A DNA stretch of 64,000 nt from JACJXF01 sp038316435 (GTDB taxonomy: Bacteria; Bacteroidota; Bacteroidia; Bacteroidales; GCA-2748055). The DNA is taken from positions 1 to 64,000 of the forward strand of contig JBBQAQ010000012.1 of assembly GCA_038316435.1 (NCBI GenBank), given 5' to 3'. The translations under genes and the position numbers were made by a program. Within the stretch, counting starts at the first letter, position 1. Each line of letters begins with the position of its first letter. Positions 44,690 to 52,736 of the stretch are shown piece by piece. A model generated the notes under the pieces. It was not told the origin of the DNA. It made no database searches and saw only the letters and a list, made by a program, of their open reading frames with translations.

Positions 44690-46225
44690 TTACACTTTTT
44701 CACATATTGCAGATGCAGTTTTTACTCCATCTGCAGCACTGGAAATAATTCCCCCGGCAAAACCGCTTCCCTCCCCCGAAATATAAAGATTCTCAAATCC
44801 ACTGCAGTTTATTGAATCATCCCTTATCACCTGAATTGGTGCTGAAGTTTTACTCTCCAGTCCCATGATAATTCCCGTTTCAAATCCCCTGATTTTCTTG
44901 CAAAAATCAAGTAAACCCGCGCGCATTGAGCTACTTACCTTTGGTGGAAGCAATTCCCAAAGAGCAGATGCTTTGAGTCCCAATGGATATGAGGTTTCTG
45001 GTAAAAATTTAGGCTCCCTCCTTTTAATAAAATTGTCAATGCTGCAAAAAGCGGAAGCGTATCCCTCTGAAAAATCATAAAACTTTGTCTCAAGAGCTTC
45101 CAGCCAGTCGAGAACCGACTCAGCAGTAGCTTCATTTCCAATTAGTTCAAATGGATTTACTGCAGCTACGCAGGCTGCGTTTGCAAATTTCTGATCGCGA
45201 CGGTAAAGACTCATTCCGTTAACAATATTGGTCTTTTCATAAGCGGCAGCAGGAACCACAATACCTCCGGGACACATGCAAAACGTATAAACCGGCAAGG
45301 CTCCGTCGGGATTAGAGGTAAGCCTGTATTCAGCAGCTTTTACACCCGGCAGTGCTGGTTTTCCCCATTGTGCCACATTAATAATATGTTGCGGATGCTC
45401 CATCCTGCTTCCGATTGCAAAGTTTTTTGGCCGGAACGTAACGCCATGTCCAATGAGCATTCGATAGGTCTCATACGCTGAATGACCCGGTGCTATGATA
45501 AAATAATCCGCTTCAAATATGCCTTTGTCGGTAATGGCAGCAACTACTTTGCCTTTTTTCACTTCAATATCAGTCAGACAGGTTTCAAAAAGCATACTGC
45601 CGCCAAGAGATTCATATTCCTTACGAAGGTTTTTAACAATATTCCTGAGTTTGTCGCTCCCCAGGTGTGGATGCGTCATAAACGCGATTTCTTCCGGCGC
45701 CCCAGCTTTTATATATGAATTTAGAATAAACTGCCTTTCAGGATTTATATGTTTGCTTCTGGAAGTAAGCTTTCCGTCTGAAAAAGTACCCGCTCCACCT
45801 TCGCCAAAAGCATAATTACCCTTTGGATCAAAGCATCCGGTATTTTCGAAATGTTCAATCCCCTCAGCTCTTTTTGCAACATCCTTTCCTCTCTCAAGCA
45901 AAACAGTAGTGAAACCGGCTTTTTGAAGGAAAAACGCCGCGAAAAATCCTGCAGGTCCGCTACCGGTAATAACAACTTTTTTATTTGCTTTATTTCGAGG
46001 GATTTCAATTTCAGGGGACAACTCTGCAATACCCCCATTTAATTCAGGGGAAGAGACCCCAAGCCGTAAAACCCAGTGGATATCTGATTTTTTACGCGCA
46101 TCCAGACTTTTTCCCTCGATACTGAAGCTGAAATCATGAATCCCCAGATCGCGACGAATCTTTTCCTGCAATTCAGACTCAGAATAATCTGTAGCTATCT
46201 TAATGGAAATCAGCCGATAACCCAT
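44690..46225 (-). CDS. FAD-dependent dehydrogenase (COG2509 type)
   Basis: A 511-residue soluble flavoprotein. The N-terminal ~80 residues are a small alpha/beta domain (LISIKIATDYSESELQEKIRRDL). The Rossmann motif is KKVVITGSGPAGFFAAFFLQKAG near 85-107, followed by YAFGEGGAGTFSDGKLTSRSK, EEIAFMTHPHLGSD and a C-terminal FENLYISGEGSGFAGGIIS that binds FAD. The family is widespread and its substrate is not defined. It is convergent with the BaiN-type enzyme. Confidence 0.9.
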   Translation of the reverse strand: MGYRLISIKIATDYSESELQEKIRRDLGIHDFSFSIEGKSLDARKKSDIHWVLRLGVSSPELNGGIAELSPEIEIPRNKANKKVVITGSGPAGFFAAFFLQKAGFTTVLLERGKDVAKRAEGIEHFENTGCFDPKGNYAFGEGGAGTFSDGKLTSRSKHINPERQFILNSYIKAGAPEEIAFMTHPHLGSDKLRNIVKNLRKEYESLGGSMLFETCLTDIEVKKGKVVAAITDKGIFEADYFIIAPGHSAYETYRMLIGHGVTFRPKNFAIGSRMEHPQHIINVAQWGKPALPGVKAAEYRLTSNPDGALPVYTFCMCPGGIVVPAAAYEKTNIVNGMSLYRRDQKFANAACVAAVNPFELIGNEATAESVLDWLEALETKFYDFSEGYASAFCSIDNFIKRREPKFLPETSYPLGLKASALWELLPPKVSSSMRAGLLDFCKKIRGFETGIIMGLESKTSAPIQVIRDDSINCSGFENLYISGEGSGFAGGIISSAADGVKTASAICEKV

Positions 46226-46366
46226 CTATTTTTTGTTTTAAGAAAATTTTCTGACAGGCAAACAAATTAACATATCCCTGATTACAAAAAATTGCACGAA
46301 TGCTAATCCAAGCCAGACATTGATGCTTGCAAGGCATGATAAATTCTATATTGCAATCTTAATTGA

Positions 46367-47005
46367 TTAAAAGAAAAATCCTAGACTTACTAAAAACTTT
46401 CTGTCTCTTGAATCGAAAGCATAAGAATTTCCACCAACAGTAAGCTTATCGCCCAGTTTACTTAATCCACCTTCATAACGCAGATCGATAGTGAATTTTT
46501 TAAGGATATCAATCCCTGCACCAGCCTGAAAGCCAATGGTAGCGCCTTTCGACATGGTTTTCATGTTTGGAATAATATCTCCCAATTCCGAATTAGAAGA
46601 AAGAGTAACTGAGGCAACAGGACCGGCATTAATTCTGGCAGGGCCGAATTTCATTCCAACTAAAACAGGAAGATCTAATTTGTTGTATTTTACCTGTTTA
46701 ACTTTCGAAACTGAGCTGCCAATTTCTTGAACTAGTACCTTTCCCCCGGTAGTATTAAATAATAACTCCGGCTGGACAAAGAGGTTAAATACTTTTAGTC
46801 TGCCCATTACTCCAATATGAAAACCTTGAAAAGATTCATCCTCCATAAGGTTATAGTTTGCACCCGTGGTTGTAATGTTTTTAATCTCGTCGAATTTCAT
46901 TTTCGAATAATTCAATCCGCCTTTGATACCAAAACTAAGAATCTGCGCATTTGAACTTAGCCCGAATCCTAGAGCCAGTAAGAAAATCAAAATATATTTT
47001 TTCAT
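46367..47005 (-). CDS. PorT-family outer-membrane beta-barrel protein
   Basis: From the ATG before KKYILIFLLALGFG it is 212 residues, with a signal peptide (FLLALGFGLSSNAQ). An upstream start would put 29 unnatural residues before the signal. The mature part is eight-stranded-barrel-like: ILSFGIKGGLNYSKM, GFHIGVMGRLKVFNLFVQPEL, FTIDLRYEGGLSKLG and a C-terminal FLVSLGFFF with terminal Phe. It belongs to the PorT/opacity-like group. A T9SS role is not implied, because many such paralogues exist. Confidence 0.85.
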   Translation of the reverse strand: MKKYILIFLLALGFGLSSNAQILSFGIKGGLNYSKMKFDEIKNITTTGANYNLMEDESFQGFHIGVMGRLKVFNLFVQPELLFNTTGGKVLVQEIGSSVSKVKQVKYNKLDLPVLVGMKFGPARINAGPVASVTLSSNSELGDIIPNMKTMSKGATIGFQAGAGIDILKKFTIDLRYEGGLSKLGDKLTVGGNSYAFDSRDRKFLVSLGFFF

Positions 47006-47189
47006 GTTTACAATTTTTATAAGTGAATTAATGGTATTGCAAATATCGGACAAATCTATTGTTTTTTGCTCACAAGTTTTAAAGGAATACAATTCTGTGA
47101 ATAAATAATATTCGATTTTACTCCATTTATTACTTTGCTACAAAAAAAATTGGCGAAATCTTGGCAATTAGTTTTCCCTTGTGTACTTT

Positions 47190-47282
47190 AAACGCAAAGT
47201 CGCATCCCGATGGATATCGGGACGCTAAGAAATACGCTAAGCAAATTTAGAGTTTCCCTTTGCGCCTTCGTGCCTTCGCATT
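47190..47282. repeat. GCAAAG/CTTTGCGCC-type intergenic repeat with hairpin
   Basis: Contains a TCCCGAT/ATCGGGA hairpin with a 4-base loop (about 47203-47222) and the phrase CTTTGCGCCTTCGTGCC downstream, both typical of degenerate intergenic repeats in Bacteroidota. No ORF of note. It lies in the 366-base gap between the barrel protein and tcdA, on the upstream side of the former. Confidence 0.4.
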
Positions 47283-47371
47283 TAGTTTTTCCTCCTAAAC
47301 CATTAAATGCTGCAGAAACGCTAAGAATTTTTCGAGCTTTCTTTGTGTTATTTAGGAAGTAGAAAAAAAAC

Positions 47372-48094
47372 TTATTGTCCTATAAGCTCCCGGATTACAA
47401 CCGAAGCCATAACACAACCAAACAATGGAGGCATGTATGAAATAGTTCCAACTGTTGATCTCTTATTCTCCTCGTTTTCAATGAGTTTTACAGAATCTTT
47501 AGACACGGTTTCCGGTGAAAACACCACTTTGAATCCCTCATGAATCCCTAACCTGTGTAGACTTTTTCGCAGACTGTGTGCCAAACGGCAATTATAGGAT
47601 TTGGAAATGTCTGTAACAGTTACCTGCAAAGGATCAAGCTTTCCGCCCGCTCCCATCGAACTTACAATAGGGTATCCTCTCTTTAAGGTATTCAAAATAA
47701 GAAATACTTTTGGAGAAAGGGTGTCAATTGCATCAACAACATAGTCATACCGGGTTTCGAGAACATCATCCATCTTATCCTCCCTGAGAAATTCAGTAAT
47801 AACGCTTAATTCAAGTGCAGGATTAATTTCTCTTAACCTCTGAGCCATAACCTCAGCCTTTTCCTCTCCCAGAGTACTTCCCATAGCAATAAGTTGTCGG
47901 TTAATGTTTGAGGGTTGCACCTTATCACCATCCGCAATTGTCATGCGTCCAACACCTGCTCTGCAAAGCAATTCAGCAGTATATGCGCCTACACCACCCA
48001 ATCCCAAAACAAAAACGTGGGAGTTCCTAAGTTTCAAAATAGCTTCTTTCCCGAGGAGTAGCTCGGTTCGACTTTGCCAGTCAGGTATCGTCAT
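47372..48094 (-). CDS. tcdA: tRNA threonylcarbamoyladenosine dehydratase (ThiF/HesA fold)
   Basis: A 240-residue E1-like ATP-dependent enzyme that cyclises the t6A base at tRNA position 37 to ct6A. The Rossmann motif is VFVLGLGGVGAYTAELLCRAG (about 29-49), followed by TIADGDKVQPSNINRQ, in which the Asp and the Arg contact ATP, and VVDAIDTLSPKVFLI. The start MTIPDWQSRTELLLG fits TcdA/CsdL proteins. Related ThiF/MoeB proteins differ in this N-terminus. It is divergent from lysO. Confidence 0.88.
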   Translation of the reverse strand: MTIPDWQSRTELLLGKEAILKLRNSHVFVLGLGGVGAYTAELLCRAGVGRMTIADGDKVQPSNINRQLIAMGSTLGEEKAEVMAQRLREINPALELSVITEFLREDKMDDVLETRYDYVVDAIDTLSPKVFLILNTLKRGYPIVSSMGAGGKLDPLQVTVTDISKSYNCRLAHSLRKSLHRLGIHEGFKVVFSPETVSKDSVKLIENEENKRSTVGTISYMPPLFGCVMASVVIRELIGQ

Positions 48095-48286
48095 AAATAT
48101 TTATTAAATGGGGTCAAAAATAAGCATTCTGAACCAGATTTCTGACCAGACGCGAATTGTTACTCTGAAAAGTTTGAATCTAAACCTGTTGCAACAAATT
48201 CGAAAATTTCGCAATTCCATGTATGACCTATTTCTTTGAACATAATTTTACTATTTTTGGTCTTTGCTGTAAAAAACTCCAATATA

Positions 48287-48565
48287 ATGTGGATAATACT
48301 GATTTTACTACTGTTATCAACACTTGCCGGTTATGCTTTAAACCGAATAAAGGGTTTTAATAAAGTAACGGACAAAGTAAGTATGTATATCATTTACCTT
48401 CTTCTTTTTTTCATGGGATTAAGTGTAGGCACAAAGCCGGAAATCATGAAAAACCTTGCCAACATTGGCTTTGATGCATTAATAATCGCTTTATTCGCAA
48501 TAGCCGGAAGCGTATTTATGGCATATCTGTTATACCGCTTTATCCAAAGCAAAAATGAAAAATAG
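48287..48565 (+). CDS. LysO N-terminal half (split lysine exporter)
   Basis: A 92-residue membrane protein starting at the ATG before WIILILLLLSTL, with three helices. YIIYLLLFFMGLSVGTKPEI matches the N-terminal DUF340 part of LysO. In E. coli LysO is one chain of about 300 residues. Here the second half is encoded in the next frame, overlapping by 11 bases, so the two products are probably made by coupled translation and assemble together. Confidence 0.82.
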   Translation: MWIILILLLLSTLAGYALNRIKGFNKVTDKVSMYIIYLLLFFMGLSVGTKPEIMKNLANIGFDALIIALFAIAGSVFMAYLLYRFIQSKNEK

Positions 48566-49160
48566 CCTGATTATTGTAGGCTTTTTCCTCGTTGGAATCT
48601 TAGCCGGAAAACTCGGAATATCTCCTTCAGATCTGTCTTACGACAAGCTCACAATGTACATTTTGTATTTTCTGATGATTTTTATCGGTCTTTCATTTGG
48701 TAGTGATCCACGTTTGCCAGAAATACTAAAATCCCTAAGTTTTAAAATTCTTTTATTGCCGGTATCGACTATCATAGGCACTTTCATAGGAATTTTTCTA
48801 TACAACTGGCTGATACCGGGCATAGGTATCAAAGATTCATTGGCCATCGGGTCAGGTTTCGGGTATTATAGTTTGTCTGGAGTTCTTATCACTCATTTTT
48901 CAGGGGAAGCGATGGGAACGCTGGCACTCCTAGTCAATATAATTCGTGAAATTTTCTCTTTGCTTTTTGCACCTCTCCTCAGCAGGTATTTTGGTAAGCT
49001 TGCACCGATAGCATCAGCAGGTGCAACTTCGATGGACACAAGCTTGCCAATAATCCTGAAATCTTCCGGAAACAAATACATGATTACATCCCTACTTCAT
49101 GGAGTGATACTAACCATTTTGGTGCCATTCATAATTGCAATCATCTATAAGATTTTCTAG
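48555..49160 (+). CDS. lysO: LysO C-terminal half (lysine exporter)
   Basis: A 201-residue membrane protein of about six helices. YILYFLMIFIGLSFGSDPRL, SGFGYYSLSGVLITHFSGE and SAGATSMDTSLPIILKSSG are characteristic LysO/DUF340 stretches; the last contains the conserved acidic residue thought to matter in transport. It exports excess lysine or toxic lysine analogues. The ATG lies inside the end of the first-half gene. Confidence 0.88.
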   Translation: MKNSLIIVGFFLVGILAGKLGISPSDLSYDKLTMYILYFLMIFIGLSFGSDPRLPEILKSLSFKILLLPVSTIIGTFIGIFLYNWLIPGIGIKDSLAIGSGFGYYSLSGVLITHFSGEAMGTLALLVNIIREIFSLLFAPLLSRYFGKLAPIASAGATSMDTSLPIILKSSGNKYMITSLLHGVILTILVPFIIAIIYKIF

Positions 49161-49280
49161 ATTCAATAGAATTTGAATAGCAAACGTTTAGAAATCAAGT
49201 GAAATTGAGATAATTATAATTTGTAGCTTTGTAATGTTTGGGGTATTTGAAATTGTGCCTGATCTTATATTAAATTGAAT

Positions 49281-50546
49281 ATGTCTGATAAAATTATTAC
49301 TCGTATTGATTCTGAAATCGGTGAACTTGAAGCTGTAATTCTTCATAAACCGGGTTTGGAAGTTGAAAACATGACACCCCGAAATGCCCAGCGGGCGCTT
49401 TACAGCGATATACTTAATTTATCCGTGGCTCAAAAGGAATATTCGCAATTGAGCTGTTTGCTTGCAGGATTTACAAAAACATTTTTCGTCGAAGATCTGC
49501 TAGCAGAAGTGCTTTCCATATCTGACTGCAAAGAAAAACTAATAAACAAAATCTGTTTTAACGAGAACCAGAAAGTTCTTATTAATCAGCTTTTATCAAC
49601 TGATAGTCAGCAACTTGCGAACCAATTGATTCAGGGTGTACCTATTCAAAGAAATACCGTTACTAACTTTCTCAACGAAGACAATTACAGTTTACCTCCC
49701 CTGCATAATTTCTTCTTTACCCGCGACGGATCCATTTCAATTCACAATAATGTTTTGATTGCATCAATGGCAAACAGAGTCAGGGAAAGGGAATCATTTA
49801 TTATGCAATCAATTTTCGAATATCATCCTAAATTTTCCGCAAAAATTATTGACCCTATTCTTGAAAGATCACAAAACTCGTCATTCCGCATTGAAGGTGG
49901 AGATATACTTATCGCCAGAAACGACATTCTTATCATTGGAATAGGATCAAGAACTTCCACTCAGGGAGTGGATTTTATCCTAGAGGAGTTAAAAAAGAAT
50001 CCCGAAAAGCAGCACGTAATTGTCCAGGAATTACCATTCGAACCTGAATCATTCATTCATTTGGATATGGTATTCACCCTGCTTGATAAAAACTGCTGCA
50101 TGGTATACGAACCATTGATTCTCGCCCCAAACCGTTTTAAAACAGTTCATATCCAAATAGATAACAGTAAAGTTACTTCAATATCTGAATGCGAAAATAT
50201 TCCGGCAATTTTGAAAAAGTTGGGAATGGATCTTGAAATTACTTATTGCGGAGGAAAAACTGATCACATGATTCAGGAACGTGAACAATGGCACAGTGGA
50301 GCTAACTTTTTTGCCTTTGCACCCGGAAAGGTAATTGGGTACAACCGAAATATTTACACCCTTGAAAATATGAATAAAGCTGGATTTGAGATTCTTAAAG
50401 CAAAAGATGTGAATGCTGGCAAGACAGACCCTGCTAAATTCACGCGATGTGTTGTAACCATGGATGGATCGGAGCTTGCGCGTGGAGGTGGCGGTGCGAG
50501 ATGTATGACAATGCCTGTTCGAAGGAAGGATGTTGTGTGGAAATGA
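49281..50546 (+). CDS. arcA: Arginine deiminase
   Basis: A 421-residue enzyme starting at the ATG before SDKIITRIDSEIGE; an upstream TTG is rejected. It hydrolyses L-arginine to citrulline and ammonia. Hallmarks: LEAVILHKPGLE near the start, NFFFTRDGS, FRIEGGDIL (catalytic acid), FIHLDMVFTLLD (catalytic His) and the C-terminal nucleophile Cys408 in GGGGARCMTMPVRRKD. No carbamate kinase or ornithine transcarbamylase lies beside it, so it may supply citrulline or ammonia in isolation. A shared terminator separates it from sucC. Confidence 0.92.
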   Translation: MSDKIITRIDSEIGELEAVILHKPGLEVENMTPRNAQRALYSDILNLSVAQKEYSQLSCLLAGFTKTFFVEDLLAEVLSISDCKEKLINKICFNENQKVLINQLLSTDSQQLANQLIQGVPIQRNTVTNFLNEDNYSLPPLHNFFFTRDGSISIHNNVLIASMANRVRERESFIMQSIFEYHPKFSAKIIDPILERSQNSSFRIEGGDILIARNDILIIGIGSRTSTQGVDFILEELKKNPEKQHVIVQELPFEPESFIHLDMVFTLLDKNCCMVYEPLILAPNRFKTVHIQIDNSKVTSISECENIPAILKKLGMDLEITYCGGKTDHMIQEREQWHSGANFFAFAPGKVIGYNRNIYTLENMNKAGFEILKAKDVNAGKTDPAKFTRCVVTMDGSELARGGGGARCMTMPVRRKDVVWK

Positions 50547-50590
50547 CCTAGAGAGATAGGGTTATCAGGAGATGTAGGATTCTAAAATAA

Positions 50591-50622
50591 AAAAGGGATT
50601 GGCACAAATACCAACCCCTTTT
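50591..50622. terminator. Bidirectional terminator between arcA and sucC
   Basis: AAAAGGGATTGG and CCAACCCCTTTT form a 12-bp stem with one G-U type mismatch and an 8-base loop. A-runs before and T-runs after make it work on both strands. It lies 44 bases after the arcA stop and 15 before the sucC stop. Confidence 0.88.
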
Positions 50623-50637
50623 TAAACTCAATTCATA

Positions 50638-51825
50638 TTATACCAATTCTTTAACCAGATCTGCAGCTTCCTGCAGGGAAATGGCTGAGTAGACTTTTAA
50701 GCCCGAGTCGTCGATAAGTTTTTTACCTTCTACTGCATTTGTACCTTGTAACCTAACAATCACCGGGATTTTTATATCTCCGATGGATTTGTAGGCATCC
50801 ACAACTCCTTGCGCTACGCGGTCGCAACGAACAATCCCTCCAAAAATATTAATGAGGATAGCTTTTACAGCGGGTTCCTTCAAAATAATCCTGAATCCGG
50901 CTTCAACCCTTTCAGCATTAGCTGTGCCGCCAACATCAAGGAAATTGGCAGGTTCTCCACCTGAAAGCTTTATGATATCCATAGTTGCCATAGCTAGTCC
51001 CGCTCCATTAACCATGCAGCCTACATTTCCATCCAACTTTATAAAATTAAGATCATACTTTCCGGCTTCCACTTCTGTAGGATCTTCTTCATTGAGATCA
51101 CGCATCTCAACATAATCCGGATGACGGTACAAAGCATTATCCTCAAGGTTAACTTTGCTATCAGCAGCGAGTATAAGGTCATCTGAAGTTTTAAAGACCG
51201 GGTTAATTTCAAATAACGAGGCATCAGAACCAATATATGCATTGTAAAGTGCATGCACAAATTTTGTCATTTCTTTGAAGGCTTTACCACTTAATCCAAG
51301 GTTAAACGCTATCCTTCTGGATTGGAATGGCATCAGACCTGTTTTAGGATCAACTTCCTCTTTAAAAATGAGATGCGGAGTATTTGTAGCAACAGTTTCA
51401 ATATCCATTCCCCCTTCGGTCGAGTACATTATGATATTTCTGCCAGTGCTTCGGTTTAACAAAACACTCATATAGAATTCACGAATCTCGCTTTCTCCTG
51501 GGTAGAAAATGCCCTGTTCAATTAGCACTTTATGTACTGTTTTTCCTTCTGGTCCCGTTTGGTGGGTTATTAGCGTCATTCCGATTATATCTTTTGCAAA
51601 TTGCTTTACATCATCAAGTGATTTTGCAATTTTCACTCCTCCCCCTTTACCTCTGCCACCGGCGTGAATCTGCGCTTTTACAGCCCATGTAGATGTTCCT
51701 GTGAGTGTTTGAATTTTCTTGGCAAGTTCAACAGCTGTTTCTGGTGATTCAGCAACAAAACCAACAGGTATGGAAACTCCATAGCTTTTAAGAATAGATT
51801 TTCCCTGATACTCGTGAATATTCAT
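50638..51825 (-). CDS. sucC: Succinate-CoA ligase (ADP-forming) beta subunit
   Basis: A 395-residue ATP-grasp protein starting at the ATG of MNIHEYQGKSILKSYG, the invariant SucC opening. WAVKAQIHAGGRGKGGGVK lines the nucleotide site, SLFEINPVF and DSKVNLEDNALYRHPD coordinate metal, and the C-terminal FGGIVRCDRVAQG holds the CoA-ligase fold. It works in the citric acid cycle with SucD, whose gene is not in this window, so the subunits are encoded apart here. Confidence 0.95.
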   Translation of the reverse strand: MNIHEYQGKSILKSYGVSIPVGFVAESPETAVELAKKIQTLTGTSTWAVKAQIHAGGRGKGGGVKIAKSLDDVKQFAKDIIGMTLITHQTGPEGKTVHKVLIEQGIFYPGESEIREFYMSVLLNRSTGRNIIMYSTEGGMDIETVATNTPHLIFKEEVDPKTGLMPFQSRRIAFNLGLSGKAFKEMTKFVHALYNAYIGSDASLFEINPVFKTSDDLILAADSKVNLEDNALYRHPDYVEMRDLNEEDPTEVEAGKYDLNFIKLDGNVGCMVNGAGLAMATMDIIKLSGGEPANFLDVGGTANAERVEAGFRIILKEPAVKAILINIFGGIVRCDRVAQGVVDAYKSIGDIKIPVIVRLQGTNAVEGKKLIDDSGLKVYSAISLQEAADLVKELV

Positions 51826-51913
51826 GTTCTGAGTTCTTTTATTTAGTATAATCAGCTCACGAAAATATCCATTTTTTTTCACTTTAACAGGGATAAAACT
51901 ATAATTTCGATTG

Positions 51914-51952
51914 AATTAAATACTCAATTCAAAATACACAATTAAATACTCA
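51914..51952. repeat. Short direct repeat upstream of sucC
   Basis: AATTAAATACTCA occurs twice, 26 bases start to start, in the 289-base gap upstream of sucC. It may be a regulator-binding pair or chance in AT-rich DNA. Nothing else is recognised in the gap. Confidence 0.2.
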
Positions 51953-52114
51953 CCAAAAATTCAGCTGACAACGCCAATTCAGAAATGATTGCCTATTTTG
52001 GGTAAATCTGTTTTTAGTAATCCATTCAGGTCAAAGAATCAATTGATAAAATATAAATGATTTGCAAAAAGTATTTTTATTATAAATTCCGCATATAACT
52101 TTGCATCACAAAAG

Positions 52115-52660
52115 ATGAATGAAAGAATGAGAAAACTCGCAATTGAAGAGCTTAACAGAATAAGTATTGAAGAATTTAGAGCTGTTGGGAAAATCCCGGT
52201 ATCGGTTGTATTGGATAATGTCCGTAGTCTGAATAATATTGGTTCAATTTTTCGCACATGTGATGCTTTCAGGGTTGAAAAGATTTATTTATGCGGAATT
52301 ACGGCATGTCCGCCAAACAAGGATATTCATAAAACTGCACTAGGCGCAACTGAATCTGTTGAGTGGGAATATTCCGATGAGACATTAAAAGTTATCAGGA
52401 AATTAAAGTCTGAATTCTATGAAGTTTTATCTGCAGAACAGGCTGAAGGTAGCACCAGTTTACAAGAAATACACTTAGACAAAAGTAAAAAGTATGCTAT
52501 TGTATTTGGACACGAAGTTCATGGTGTTGAACAGGAAGTAATTGATCTGAGTGATGCTTGCATTGAGATTCCTCAGGCAGGAACTAAACATTCGCTAAAT
52601 GTTTCTGTAAGTGCGGGAATTGTACTTTGGGAGGCATTCCGACAACTGGTTCTAAGGTAA
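52115..52660 (+). CDS. TrmH/SpoU-family RNA ribose methyltransferase
   Basis: A 181-residue SPOUT methyltransferase. The three SpoU motifs are clear: SVVLDNVRSLNNIGSIFRTC (motif 1, with the catalytic Arg and Asn), AIVFGHEVHGV (motif 2) and IEIPQAGTKHSLNVSVSAGI (motif 3, deep trefoil knot). It 2'-O-methylates a ribose in tRNA or rRNA; short members without an N-terminal domain cannot be assigned a site. The ATG at 52115 is used; another at MRKLAI four codons later is possible. Confidence 0.9.
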   Translation: MNERMRKLAIEELNRISIEEFRAVGKIPVSVVLDNVRSLNNIGSIFRTCDAFRVEKIYLCGITACPPNKDIHKTALGATESVEWEYSDETLKVIRKLKSEFYEVLSAEQAEGSTSLQEIHLDKSKKYAIVFGHEVHGVEQEVIDLSDACIEIPQAGTKHSLNVSVSAGIVLWEAFRQLVLR

Positions 52661-52688
52661 ATAAAAGTTCTTCGCAGTTTATTAAAAC

Positions 52689-52720
52689 AAAAAAGGCCAT
52701 CTTTTCAGATGGCCTTTTTT
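52689..52720. terminator. Bidirectional intrinsic terminator
   Basis: A perfect 14-bp stem (AAAAAAGGCCATCT and complement) with a 4-base TTTC loop. It closes the TrmH-like gene on the plus strand and the TPR lipoprotein on the minus strand. Confidence 0.92.
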
Positions 52721-52736
52721 AAACAATAAGTTTTAC

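Noticed and set aside
46367..47005. Assigning the barrel protein specifically to the type IX secretion machine
   Set aside because: PorT-like small barrels are numerous in Bacteroidota, and no other T9SS component is adjacent.
48287..49160. lysO as a frameshifted pseudogene
   Set aside because: Both halves keep complete helices, conserved motifs and their own starts with a short overlap, which fits a natural split.
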